DNA of 64,000 nucleotides from Brachionus koreanus (GCA_016987375.1 PJRA01000361.1:69567-133566), one strand, 5' to 3'. Positions 1-12,146 are shown, counted from the first letter of the stretch. The notes: a model not told the origin generated them from the letters alone. Program-made: numbers and translations.

Positions 1-3000
1 TATGACTAATTACAGTTTTGAAGTAACTATAAAAAAAGAATTCAGCACTTCAATTAAATCGGTTAGTAAAATCGCTTTCGTTGAAACAGGTAAAATATTT
101 TAAAAATAAAATATTTTTCATTTAAATTAAATTAAAAACATAGATGGTTTGCCCGTTGAGATTAAGTCTGTACAATCGGATTCAAATAGTATTTGGTTTG
201 AATTTAGTGATCCTTTAGAGTGCAGCTATTTTGCTATTTATTGTAAAAATGAAATGGATGTAATAAACTCAACATTTGATGTTATTTATAAAAATGGCTC
301 TTGCAACAATTTAGTATCAAATAAACTCTATTCACTTGTTGTAGAAACAAAAAACCATTCAGAATTTATAAAGTTTACTCGATCAGTATTTACAAGTATT
401 TTTTATTAAGTTTTTAAAGTGATTTTTTTATTTAAATTTTATTTTCACTTGACAAGAATCAATTTTAAAATATAAAATATTTTATTTATTTTAACACTCA
501 AAGACCGGAAAAAAAATTGATAAGATTTTTAAACTTTAACATTCAAAAACCAGAGGGGTCTTTTGAACCCCTTTTGTTACTTCCTTTATTTGTTTTTTAG
601 TCAATAAATTTAATCATTTTTTATAATTTTTTTTTCAATCATAACTTAAATCAAAAATATTATAAAATTATTAAATTTTATAATATAAAATACTTTTATT
701 TTCATTGAAAAAAAGTATTTAAAGAAATTCAAATAAAATGATCAAAAAATTCATCCGGTCTTTGAGTGTTAACAATGTCTAAAAATGATGCGTTTTTAGA
801 CACTCAATAATCTTTTTTTTTAAGTTATTAATCGATTAAAATTGTCACTTAAATAAATGAAAAAAAAAATTTTTTTAACGTAATTTTCCGAATTTAGTGA
901 CATGTCTTTAAAATAGAGTACTCTATTTTAGTGACACGCTGTTATAACATGTAAAAGATTCTTTTGTGACATGTCATTAAAAATTTTAGTAACATGTCAC
1001 TAAATTCGGATGATTACGTTATTTAAAAAATGAAAATTAAAATTTAATTTTTGTTTTAAGAAATTATCCCCGTTTCTTTGATTTATTTTAATCAAACAAA
1101 CGATCTGAATTTTACCTACCAAATAAATTGTAGTGAGAATCAGTTCAATTCTTTTCAGCTTATGTATCGCAAGTCATCTTCAAGCGATGGCCAATTTTTC
1201 AACAGATCAATAATTAGTCAAGGTTGTTCAAAAAATAAACATAGCGTCAAATTTGAATACAAAACTGAACTACTTTACGGTACAAGCTACGAAATAAAAA
1301 TTCGTACATTTGGCTGCAATGATACATGTCATGTTGACTCAAAACTATTTTCTTTTAATACAAGTTATATTTTTGATTTTTCAATAAAAAGTAACCAAAT
1401 ATTTTTTTTAATTTTTAGAGCTCGACGATTTTCAACTGAAATCATCGTATCTATCAACTTTATCAAGTACAAATAGCTCAATATCTATTAATTTAGCAAA
1501 AATTGATTTGCCACGTGACCAATATGGCAGCATATATATGTCATGTACTAATACAGTGAAATACAAAACAAAATGCTATTCAAATAATGATACTTTTATA
1601 TGTAATTGCGAAGGACTAGATATTTCAAATAGTAAATATGACTTGTATTTATATAATGAAATAGAAAATTTTATTCCTGTTGAGAATTTTATCGGATCCC
1701 ATTTTACAAGTAATGAATGTTGATTTTAAATAAAATAAATTCAAAAATTTTTATAAAATTTCCAGAAACAAATCCAGTGATATTTAAGCAAATAACTTTC
1801 GTTGGACTGAAAGGATCAGTAGATTTTGAACCCAGAAGTCCGGATCCTTTGATGCATCAAATATGTTATAAAATAGAAACAATCGAAGATTGCTCTCCGT
1901 TGCAAAGTACATCTTTTGATGGAAATGGTAGGAATGGTTTTAAATATGGAGCTGTTTATAGATTTTATATTGCCACAATTGGCCATCTTAATTCAACCAG
2001 GGTTAAGTCAAATGAAAAAGTTAAGGAAATTGGTCTAGACCACGTTAAAATCATGAATAATCATTCTACGTTTAGTACAGAAAGATCGATAAAATTATCT
2101 TTCACAAAAAATCAGTATCCAGAGCAAAATTGGGATTTTATTTCTATAAGATGCCAAAGTTCACAGACAAAAATTATCAGTAGATGCAATGAAATTGGAA
2201 ATAATATGAATTGTATTTGTGATACTTTAATTGAATCTTCTATGTATTATGTTGCTATTTTGACCAATTCAAATAATGATGATTTTAAGCCTGCAGAAGT
2301 TTCAATTGGAGCTTCATACACAAGTATTAAAATTTAATTCTTATCCAAGAAAAAAAATACTAAACTAAATTAACTCGTTTAAGAACCTCCTTTAGTATCA
2401 TGCAAATTAGAAACAACAGATAACAATATTGAGCTAGTAGTTGAATGTTTATTAGACGCTAGTAAAAGTGATTATATATCAGCTTTAGTTCTCTATATAA
2501 CAAATGAAGAAACAAAACAAGTATTCAATGTGACTTGTTCAATCGGTGCATTTCAAGGTTGCATATTGTCTAGTCAAAAACTCACAATTTTCAATCCTAA
2601 GTTCCCAGATTTGAAACCTGGTACAAACTACTCATTCAAATCCATGACTTATTCGTTCAGAATTCCAAGCACCCAATTCAATTCGGCGGAAATTAAATTT
2701 CAAACAAGTAGTTTTCTAAAATTATTTTCGCAAGATTTTTAATTTTTATATCTAAATAATTAAAAAAGAGATGGATGAACCAAAACTAGTAAGCATTGGT
2801 CCGAAATCGAATAAGCTTGAGTTGAAGTTTCAACCACCGCAAACTCTTAACTATGAGCTTCAATTTTTTCTTTATGAATTTAAGGAAAAAGAATATAGTG
2901 TTTGTTCAGTAGTTTCTTACAAAAATAGAACCAATTTTCTAATAGCTTCAATAATTTTTGACTATCAACTTTCGACCACTTTCAAAATTGAATACAAAGT

Positions 3001-6000
3001 TCAATATAGAATGAAAAAAATTGGTTTTGTAACAAATGAAAATTTTTTTGATAAAGTTTATCGCGTTCCTTTTCCAAGTAGAAATTAAAAGAAAAACACA
3101 TTGAATAAGTTTTTTAGTTTTTAATTGTTTTTAGCATATGGTATTGTTTTGTTGGTAATTGGTGGAATTTTCTTAATTGTTATGCCGTTAGGCTCGGTTT
3201 TTTTTGTCAAATATCAGAAACAAAAAAAAAGAGAACACCGTTCACTGTTAAAGCCAAGCGATTTAAGAAAAATACTTGATGATTGGAATGAGCATCAGAA
3301 CGCTGGATTGGAAAGTGAATGGCTGGTAAATTAGTCAATTAATCTTTGAATATTGAGATAAAGTTTATATTTTTTAACAGTGGATAAATTACATTTTTAA
3401 TCTCACACTAAAAAAAATATTTCAAAGTCTTTAGAAGAAAAAATTTGGAAATTTTTTTTTCATCACTCAGCAAAAGATTTTAAAGATTTCAATAACAATT
3501 TAGAAACCAGTATGTAGAAAGAATTTAAAATACATATCATTACTATTAATGAAGCAAATTAACTCTATGATGAAAAAATTTACTCAATGTTTTTTTTAAT
3601 GACTTTCTTTTGGAATTTACTCTGACCACTAAATAACAACTTTCATGTAATATTATGATGAGTCATAGAATTTTGCGTTTTTTAAAAAGATGGATATTTT
3701 TCATAAGTCATGTCAAGTTTTTGTCTAGTTTTAACAAAAAAATCAAATCTAATTATTTATTTATTCAATTGACGCCTTTAAGGCGATGTAAAATAAAAAA
3801 ATATATAAATAAAAATAAGACAATAAAAGAAATAAATATATTTGAGCAGTTATTATAATTTCAATTTCAGTCTCAATGTTAATGTATTATGATTTTCTTT
3901 AATTTGGTTAATTATTATTCTTTTTTTTTCTAATGTATCAAAATAATTTTAAATGAATTTAATTAATTAGAATTAAAACCATCTTATGGCCTTTGTTTAT
4001 TTAATTGATTTCAAAAGTTAATTAAGGTTTTAATCGAAAGAAGTGAAGATTAAAATTTATTATATAAATGTTAAAATAAAAACAATTAAATGCTATTCAA
4101 AATAATAAGTCCTAAATCTTTACTCATCTAATTCTAAAAATTTTTTATAAAATGAAAACTTTAAATGAAAATTTTGAACTTTTGAAAAAAATTGCCTATC
4201 TGCAACAGCTGTAACTGATGAAATATGTCTAGTGTTTAAAAATTAAGTAATATTGGTTTGAAAATTTTAATAGTAATGATACGATAATATAATAAAAAGT
4301 TGATCTTTTTTCGAAATTACTATAACAGAAATCAATTCATAATACTTTGAGCTGGTTTTAGATGGTTGTTATATATAAATTAAGTTTTTCTTTGGTCATC
4401 ACCTTTTTTACTCAATGCCTCATTATGTTAGAGGAAGGCTTTTTACTAACCAAGACCAAGTTTAAATAGGATGTCGTGAGTTTTTTGGCTGCAAAAGCCG
4501 TGAATGGTACAAGAGAAGAATCGAATTGCTCGTTGATAGATGACTAAAAAACCAAAGACACTATATTTAAATAAACAAAATTAGAAATTATTTCTTTTTT
4601 TTACTTTTTCAGGTAATCGTGAATCTCCGACCCATAAAATAAGACTCTATACTGGTCAGATAAGAATGTGAAATGAAAACAAAACTAATGAAAAATGTAT
4701 CCTGCATGCTTTAACGAGCTTTTTAAACCAAAAATTTGATTAGTAATTCTCAACGATCAAATTTGAGGTTTTTAATTTTAACCTAAAAAGGTTTTTTTAA
4801 CCCAAAAAAATTTAATTTGGATTCATCATGTATTCATGGATCTATCAAATTAGAAAAGATTAATGGAATAATAAAACTTTTGAGCTTTCAATTTTTCACT
4901 TGATTATTAATAATCTATTTGATTATCTTTAATTTAACTAGATCAGCATAAATCAGGATTATTAGTTCATATTAAAGAAGGATTTAAAATTCTTAGTCAG
5001 TTCTTTTAGTAAAATGAAACTCAGGTGTTTTTTTAAAAGTGAAACGATAAATTTTCAAAATGCTAAAACATAAGGCAAAGTAAATTTTTGAATTTTTGGT
5101 TTTATTTTTGAAAAAATTAATCAATTAAATTTCAATGCATTTTTATAAATTACAATTCTTTTTAATTATCGTTAAAATTCAAAACTCTGCGGTAAAATTT
5201 AATTGCGCATTTAAAATGTTTTGATAATTTTTAAAAATGATCAAAAATCTTACTTTTAAAATAAATTTTGAATATTTTTTTATTAATTAAAGATGTTTTT
5301 ACCTAGAGATTAAATCGAGAATCGGCCGAAATAGAACTTAGAGAAGATTTTGAGTTGTTTGGAGATGATAGTCATAATCGAAATAAAAATCGATACAGAG
5401 ATATTTTACCATGTAAATTTTGAATTTTTTAAGACTTAAGTAAATTTTTCTGTTTAGACAAGCATAGTAGAGTTGAATTGTTGACTGTTGAAAATGACAA
5501 TTTAACCGATGATGGAAATAGCTCATCGCCTTCTTCTAAAAGCTACTATTTTAATGATGATTATATAAATGCAAATTTTATTCCGGTTAGTATTTCTAAA
5601 TTTTTATGAAAGAATAAATTTAATTAAAATTAGAATTTAATATATTTATTTTACCAAATAGAAAAAAACCTGCCTAGTTTTAAATCAAAATTTATTCTGC
5701 TTTTGTTTGAAATATATTTTTTAAAAGAGTTAAGTATTTATGTGAACTGTTGTGTCTCTGCCTTGAAGATTAAGTACCGAGTGAAAATATTAGTGTTTTA
5801 AGTTTTATTCATTAGTTTTTTATACAATTATATTTTTCCTCCCCATCCATAATGTTGATCATATATTTATAAAGAAATTTGATAAGCTTAGCAACATTCT
5901 CCATAGACAAAATAGCACTCATCGAACTAATATTAGCTAAGTCTCTCAGAGAACTTGTTGCTTCAGCTCCAAACTGGAACTAAAAAGTAGAGACTAAACA

Positions 6001-7130
6001 TAAGGGAGAGCTGAATAAATAGCTAAGTTCATACATACATACAAAATTAATAAAATAAAATAAATAAGATGAATAAATAAATGCTAGCAAAAATAACATC
6101 CATTTGTGTTCGCAGTTGAGCTGCGACATCACATTAATATCGATCAAAATATATTCAAATATTTATTAACCAGATGACAAAATTATTTTTAAAAATAAAA
6201 AAATATCTATTATAAAAAAATCTGTGCAAACATAAAATAACAGAATTTTTTCAACATAAGACAATTTTAAAGGCTATATAAAACTTTTTCATTGGTTTTC
6301 TTAAGGGTCTTGAAAGCGAATGTCAATATATAGCATGTCAAGCGCCATTAAAAAATACATTTGAGGATTTCTGGAGAATGGTATACGAGCGGTTTGTTTG
6401 TTTGATTATTATGTTGGCAAATATGTCTGAAACAGGAAACAGCGAATATCCTAAAAGCTGTGATATTTATTGGCCTCTAAAGGTAAATGAAAAGCGTCGA
6501 TACGGCGCTTTAACTGTTCGTCTTACAAAAATGATTGAGCATCGTGATTATGATATAAGATACTTAATTATAGAGGCAGACCAAATTCATAAAGTCCGTC
6601 TTTTTAATTTTAAATATTGGCCGGATAAAAAATGCCCAGATAAAGAAAAGTTCTATAATTTTCTAAAAGTAATCCGTACACAACGAACAAAAAATGATAA
6701 TCAAGGACCTGTAGTTGTTCATTGCAGGTAAAAACAATAAATAAAGTAAAAAAATTAAAGTGTAAAAAAAGTGCTGGAATCGGTAGAACAGGAACATATC
6801 TAGCAATCGAATATCTTGGTGAACTAATAAGAAACAAAAAAAATATAAATATTTACCAAAGAGTATTAGAAATGAGAAGATTTCGACCCAAAATGGTTCA
6901 AAATTCTGTATTTTTAAAGATTTAAAAAAAAAATAAAATAAATGATATTTAAAAAGATCCAATATAAATTTATATATGAAATGCTAGCGTACATTTATGA
7001 CCGTCAAATATCAAGAGGTAAAAAACTTGAATTCAAAAGTAAAATTAATTTTAAATCAATTAAAGAAAGTCTCAAAAAAAAGAAACAAGAATTCACAAAC
7101 TTGAACAATATAGAGATGGAAAAAAGATAA
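1..7130 (+). CDS. Receptor-type protein tyrosine phosphatase, FN3 ectodomain, single PTP domain (5' end outside window)
   Basis: Thirteen exons join in phase: <1-89, 144-395, 1061-1363, 1419-1709, 1766-2323, 2384-2707, 2769-3077, 3135-3325, 5307-5412, 5458-5585, 6306-6727, 6772-6907, 6957-7130. The first seven encode fibronectin-III-like beta-sandwich repeats with cysteines and N-glycosylation sites. Exon 3135-3325 has one membrane helix (YGIVLLVIGGIFLIVMPLGS) followed by a basic stop-transfer stretch. The cytoplasmic part is one PTP domain: NRYRDILPY across the 5413-5457 intron, DYINANFIP, a QAPL variant of the usual QGPL, a WPD loop with WPD followed by KK, the catalytic HCSAGIGRTG split by the 6728-6771 intron, and a Q-loop NSIQYKFIY. 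Catalytic Cys, Arg and WPD Asp are all present, so activity is expected. FN3 repeats with one PTP domain resemble the R3 group (PTPRB/PTPRJ/Ptp10D). A second PTP domain is absent. The role (dephosphorylating phosphotyrosine at the plasma membrane) comes from the family; the exact orthologue is not determined. Confidence 0.88.
495..768. mobile_element. TTAA-flanked MITE in RPTP intron (piggyBac-like)
   Basis: A 14-bp perfect terminal inverted repeat, CACTCAAAGACCGG (495-508) and CCGGTCTTTGAGTG (755-768), is flanked on both sides by TTAA (491-494 and 769-772). TTAA duplication is the hallmark of piggyBac-type insertion. The 274-bp interior has no ORF and includes a small hairpin around 553-571 (AGGGGTC / GACCCCT type). 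It lies in the 396-1060 intron. The superfamily call rests on the TTAA alone. Confidence 0.65.
776..802. repeat. Perfect short hairpin
   Basis: TGTCTAAAAA (776-785) and TTTTTAGACA (793-802) are perfect inverted arms around a 7-base loop. The hairpin lies between the TTAA MITE and the foldback element in the same intron and may be a relic of another element. Function unknown. Confidence 0.5.
877..1020. mobile_element. Short foldback/MITE element, 144 bp
   Basis: The two ends are inverted copies over about 29 bp: AACGTAATTTTCCGAATTTA... at 877 and ...TAAATTCGGATGATTACGTT ending at 1020, differing at about three positions. The interior repeats GTGACATGT-type words and has a palindrome around AGAGTACTCT. 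It has no coding capacity and sits just before the 1060 splice acceptor of the RPTP gene. Target duplication is unclear (TTAA on the left, TTAT on the right). Confidence 0.6.
3773..3789 (+). repeat. Shared palindromic-core motif, copy 1
   Basis: CGCCTTTAAGGCGATGT occurs here and, in reverse complement, at 18744-18760. In both places it is preceded (on the motif strand) by a TTATTTATT-like run and CAAT/GA, so the similarity reaches about 30 bp. The hairpin core followed by an A-rich tail suggests the 3' end of a retroposon, but no body of an element is recognisable. Confidence 0.4.
5073..5256. mobile_element. Palindromic MITE family P, degenerate copy 1
   Basis: The segment has the same organisation as 52826-53056: GGCAAAGTAAATTTTTGA near the left end, AATTAAATTTCAATGCATTT inside, then AAATTTAATTGCGCAT and TGATCAAAAAT near the right end. 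The two halves are inverted relative to each other. It lies just upstream of the 5306 splice acceptor in the RPTP gene. No coding capacity. Confidence 0.5.
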
Positions 7131-7229
7131 CAATAGAAATGACAGATCTAAAAAAAATTGAGAATTTAAAAAATAAATAAAATTAAAAAAAAGTTTTATT
7201 TAAATATGTTAAAAAAATTTTTCAATGTT

Positions 7230-7822
7230 CCTTTGGAAGATCCTTGAAAATAGCGTTTTTTAGGGATTTTCAAAGGCGCGTATTTTTTTGTCTTTTATGC
7301 TTTTTACGTTCGGTAAAAAGTATGTTGTAGAGGACGTCGTGCTCTTTCATTTGAGCTACTAATGAGTCCTCTACGATCAAAATTGACAGAAGTGGAAGCA
7401 CCCGGAAATTGAGTACTTTTGCTCAAGGTGACAATTTTCAAAGTGACATAACTTTGTCAATTTTTAAGCTTTTTTCGATTTTAAAAAGCCAAATTCAAGC
7501 TTATCAAAAGCGCTTTCAAATGACACCTCGGTCGTTTGGATACCTTAAGCATCGAGGTCACCAGCGCCTTTGGAAGATCCTTGAAAATAGCGTTTTTTAG
7601 GGATTTTCAAAGGCGCGTATTTTTTTGTCTTTTGAGCTTTTTACGTTCGGTAAAAAGTATGTTGTAGAGGACGTCGTGCTCTTTCATTTGAGCTACTAAT
7701 GAGTCCTCTACGATCAAAATTGACAGAAGTGGAAGCACCCGGAACTTGATTACTTTTGCTCAAGGTGACAATTTTCAAAGTGACATAACGTGAAAATAGC
7801 GTTTTTTAGGAATCTTCAAAGG
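7230..7822. repeat. Tandem repeat, 337-bp period, two copies plus fragment
   Basis: Segments 7230-7452 and 7567-7789 are nearly identical over 223 bp (three or so differences by eye), separated by a unique 114-bp spacer. A third partial copy of the GTGAAAATAGCGTTTTTTAG block follows at about 7789-7822. The repeat includes AGAGGACGTC and a GAGTCCTCTACG word that form a short inverted pair. It is more GC-rich than the surroundings. The open frame across it is broken and looks incidental. It lies between the RPTP and P450 genes. Confidence 0.75.
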
Positions 7823-8294
7823 CTTTTTTCGATTTTAAAAGCGTTTTTTTTCATGTTTAAAGTCGCGTTTCTTTTTTAAAAAAGTTTTTTTGTATGTCTT
7901 ATTTTTTTGTCTTTTGATTTTTTATTCGAAAATTTCAAATAAATTATTCACTTTTTTTTATGTTTTATGTTTTAATTTTTGGTTTTATACTTTAAATAAA
8001 ATAAAATCGAAATATTATTCATTTTTTAGACTTAAGAGAATTTACTTCTATTTTTTTTATTATTTTTATAATCTTATTTATTTATTATTATATTCTCATG
8101 TCGTGAGGTAAAATATAATTTTTTTTTAATCAATGAAATTTTATGAAGATTTAATTATTTTTAGTTAGATTAGTTTTACATAATAGAAGGTTTAAGTAAT
8201 AACAATTTTTAGGAAAACTTTTTTTTTTTTTTACTCTTTTTGATTTATCAACTCTTTTTTAATTTAAATAATTTTTTGAATTTTTTCTTTATAG

Positions 8295-10161
8295 ATGATT
8301 GAATTAAGTTTAAATTTCTTTCTTAAATTATTTTATACGCTTATAGCTTCGAATTTGTTGCTCAGATTTATCAAATGGATCTTTAATTATATGAATAAAA
8401 TAAATTCAGTTAATCAACTAAAAGGCATGTACATGTTGCCTTTTTTAGGCAACATTCATCAACTTAAAACTAAACATGGTATGAATATTTTTCAAATTTT
8501 TTATCAACCTATTATTTTTTTTTTAGAATTTCTAATGCAAATAAGAGATTTTTCTTACAAATTTAAAGATGAACCAATATGGCGAATGTGGTTGGGTAAT
8601 CAATTTAATTTAATCAAATAATTTTTTAGAATTTAATTTTTTAAGGAACAATGCCAAATTATATATTTCATAAAGGTGAATACGCAGAGGTATGATTAGT
8701 CTCTCTTTTTTTATTTGCTACTTTTTATAATGTTTAAAATGTTAAAAAATATTGGTTTATATATAATTTTTGTCTAATTTTTCTAAAATAATTTCTAATT
8801 TGATTTAGATTTGAGTATTCAATTATTTTTCTCTCTTAGATTTTGTTTTCATCTTCCAAAAATACCCAAAAATCAGTTCAATATGACTTTTTGCATCCAT
8901 GGCTTGGCACTGGACTTTTAACCAGGTAATTTAAAATATTTTAATTTTTTTATCTTTTTAATGCAAAGTTTAAAAAGTCATGGAGACAAGTGGTCCGCAA
9001 GGCGACGCCTAATTACTCCAACATTTCATTTTGAAATTCTAAATGACTTTTTGAGCGTAATGAACGAGCAAGCATTAATAATGACCGAAATTTTATCAAC
9101 ATTGGTCAAAAATAAACAGGAGATAAACATTTTTGAAAGACTTAAGGCATGTGCTCTTGATGTTATTTGCGGTATTTCTAGATAAATTAATGGAGAAAAA
9201 ATTTGATAAAAATTTTTTTTTTCTCAAAAAAGAAAGTGCAATGGGTCAGAACGTAAATGCTCAAAATGATCAATTATCTGACTATGTGCGTGCAGTGGCT
9301 CGAATGTCTGAACTAGTTACTTATAGATTTTTTGATCCATTAGAATGGTCAGACTTTATTTATTCCAGAACACAAAGAGGAAAAGATTATAAGCGATGTT
9401 TGAAGATTTTGCATGAATTCTCAACAAAAGTAATTATGGAAAGAGACAATGACTTGGACGATGTGGATTTAATGTCAAAAAAAAGAGTTGCCTTTCTAGA
9501 TTTGCTATTAAAAGCGAAAAGAGAAGATTCTACAATCACATTTAATGATATTCGCGAAGAAGTTGACACCTTTATGTTCGAGGGTCATGACACAACTGCT
9601 GCTGCGGCTAGTTGGGCATGCCAATTGATAGGCTCACATCCAGAGGTTCAAAAAAAACTTCATCAAGAAGTTGATTTAATTTTGGGCGAATCAAACCGTC
9701 CATTGACCAATGATGACTTAAAGGAGCTCAAATATTTAGACTTGGTCATCAAAGAAACACTCAGACTGTTTCCCTCAGTGCCTTATTTTGGTCGAGTCAT
9801 ATCTGAAGACTGTGATGTTGGCGGCTATAAGGTTTTAAAAGGAGAAACAGCTGTTATTGTAGCATATATGATTCATAGAGATGAAAAATACTACCCTGAT
9901 CCAGAAAAATTTGATCCTGATCGGTTTTTGCCCGAAAACTCCAAGGACAGACATCCTTATGCTTATATACCTTTTTCAGCAGGCAGACGCAATTGTATCG
10001 GTCAGCGATTCGCCCAAATGGAAGAAAAAGTCTTACTTGCCAATATATTGAGATATTTTGAGATAAAATCTGTAAAAAGCATTGATGAATTAGAACCTGT
10101 CGGTGATCTGATACTACATCCCAATAATGGAATACCAATTGAGCTTAAACTCAGATGTTAA
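8295..10161 (+). CDS. Cytochrome P450, CYP4-like
   Basis: Five exons join in phase: 8295-8595, 8646-8689, 8840-8925, 8969-9171, 9233-10161, giving about 520 residues, the normal length for a microsomal P450. The N-terminus has a hydrophobic anchor and a proline-containing LPFLGNIHQL hinge. Further along are HGDKWSARRRLITPTFHF (C-helix region), ESAMGQNVNAQ (a CYP4 signature spanning the 9172-9232 intron), the I-helix EGHDTT, the ExxR motif KETLR and the haem-binding loop FSAGRRNCIG with its cysteine ligand. In CYP4 enzymes the Glu of EGHDTT can bind haem covalently. The family hydroxylates fatty acids and related lipids at the endoplasmic reticulum; the substrate here is unknown. No defect was found. 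Confidence 0.93.
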
Positions 10162-11306
10162 TCTATTTAGTTCAATATTTTTATCTTAAATTTTATCAAA
10201 ATTTATTAAATTTGAGCTTTTTAATTATTCATTTTTTAATTGTTAATTAAAGTCAATTTTAATAAAATTCTAAAACAAAATAAAAAACAATTTCAAAAAT
10301 TATTTATTTAAAAGATAGATTAAAACTTTTAAAAATAAATTTTTTTAAATTTTCTAAATGTATGATGATTATACTACCATTCATTAAAAATCTCATTAAT
10401 GACGGCCTTCTGACATCAATTAATTTTTTTTGGGCTTTAGTTGACTCCATTCGCTTTGGTTTGATTAGTTTTATCATTAGATAGATAAAACTACCATCAG
10501 ACCAAACAGCTTAACTCATAATTTTCCGATGAATGGACAAAATTAAGCTATAGAAGCCCATTAGTATTTTAATCGACAAACAGACTTAATTTTTTCTTCT
10601 AAAAAATAATAATAAAAAACACAGTCATTCTAAAAATTTATTTTTCACAAGCGCAAAATAATTCGTCTATGTTTTATTTAAAAATAATGAAATTCCAACT
10701 TAACTTTAATTCAATATTTTCAAGTTAAATACATTTGTTGAAAATTAATTTGTAGGCTTTTAACAACGATTTCTTTAAGATCGTAGACTATTTCAAACAT
10801 TACTAATAATTGTATGCAATATATAAACTTAAGAAATTTTTAGTTCCATAAGATCAGTTAATGAAATTTGACCAGCTATTCAAATGAAATAAAGATTTTA
10901 TATCTTTAAATTTTCTTGGATAATTAAAATTTTCTTTTATTTTTCATAGTATTTTCTAATTTTTTTCTTCCAAGTTGTTTGATTTATTTTCCTATTTTTG
11001 AATCCTGTTAATATCACTTTTTTTCGTTTTTCTAACTTTAAATAATCTCAAATTAATAAATAATATATTTTTGAAAAAAAACAAAATTGGATTTAATGAA
11101 ATATTGGGATACTTTTGAGTGACAAAAGTAATAGAAACTTAAATTGAATATAAATATTTAAGGTATAATACTCTTCAAATTTACACACAAGAAAAATCAT
11201 TTTTTTAAATATTTTTATTTATTTTTATTCTATACTTCCCTTATTGATACATATAAATTTTATATAAATTTCAAAATTTTTAAATCAAAAATTAAAATTA
11301 AAAAAA
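10162..11306. other. Intergenic, no gene seen
   Basis: AT-rich sequence between the P450 stop and the next start. I see no sustained coding frame, RNA gene or clear repeat. Confidence 0.6.
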
Positions 11307-12146
11307 ATGAATTTGTTCAACATTATCCATTTTTTGGCTTATTTTGGCGTTCTTAAGGCTTTCGAAACCAAATTTTTAATTTATAACACTAGTAAACATT
11401 ATTTAAATGTGGCTAATCCGAAGGATAGATTCATAAAAATGCATTTTAAACTTAAACTTATGTGCCATGCTTTATGTTCAAAAAATGAAGACTGTTCTTA
11501 TTTGATAGTTACAAAACTAGTTCAACAAAATAAATATTTGTGTGAAACATTCAAACTTCTAATTTTCAATTATGATTTGAAACCAACTCATTTAGATGAC
11601 TTTGGCTATCAAGAATTTTATATAAGAAAAATTATTTTTTATTTATTCTCAATAAATCATAGTTAAAACAAAAAGTTATTAATTATTTATGAATTAGATT
11701 CAAGATTTTTTGCTACATACGGTGAACAGCAGCATTCTGTTGAACGAATTTCAATCATAGAGAAAAACAAACGAATTTTAAAGTTTATTGATATTTTTTC
11801 AGATACAAAAGATATTGTTGGCCTTAATTTCCATTATTTAAATGGATCTTCTAAATCATTTGGAGAAAACAGTTTAGCTAATCCAAGCTTGAATAGAACT
11901 AAAATAGAATTTGAAAGCTGGATTTTTGAGGCAATAAAAACTGAAACCTTTAATTCGTCAATTATAAAAAAAATTTCGTTTTGTCCAAAAGTTGACTTTA
12001 ATTCAAATATTATTTGTATTTCAGCTGGTGCTAGTGGAAATTCTGATGAAAAAGGAACGATTTGGGTACATGCATTATTTACAAGTTATAAAAAATTTGA
12101 GTTAAAAGAAATATATATTAGCTTTAATCAATACATAAGGAGATGA
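11307..12146 (+). CDS. Small secreted protein with PAN/apple-like N-terminal part
   Basis: Exon 1 (11307-11661) starts at an ATG and encodes a hydrophobic signal-like leader (NLFNIIHFLAYFGVLKAF), then a cysteine pattern C-x3-C-x6-C with a later C (MCHALCSKNEDCSYL ... LCETF) like PAN/apple domains. Exon 2 (11698-12146) continues in phase 1 with a charged, beta-rich region of about 148 codons and a few further Cys; I do not recognise it. The joining intron would be only 36 nt, shorter than others here, so the splice is uncertain. The same type of leader plus cysteine motif recurs in the gene at 37249, so the two probably belong to one family of secreted proteins. Function unknown. Confidence 0.55.

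Larger units (their letters stand above)
3326..5306 (+). other. Large RPTP intron between membrane and PTP exons
   Basis: This 1981-nt, phase-0 intron joins the juxtamembrane exon (ending in EWL) to the first PTP exon (starting RLNRESAEIE). It contains only short AT-rich frames that I consider spurious. Two repeat-derived patches are seen: the CGCCTTTAAGGCGATGT motif at 3773-3789 and a degenerate palindromic MITE at about 5073-5256. An additional small exon inside it cannot be excluded. Confidence 0.6.

Noticed and set aside
3655..3858. 67-codon plus-strand ORF in an RPTP intron
   Set aside because: AT-rich, Lys/Ile/Asn/Phe-dominated translation, no motif, inside a well-supported intron.
6610..6962. 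Minus-strand ORFs of 75 and 99 codons
   Set aside because: Antisense shadows of the PTP exons and their introns; Phe/Leu-rich translations without domain signs.
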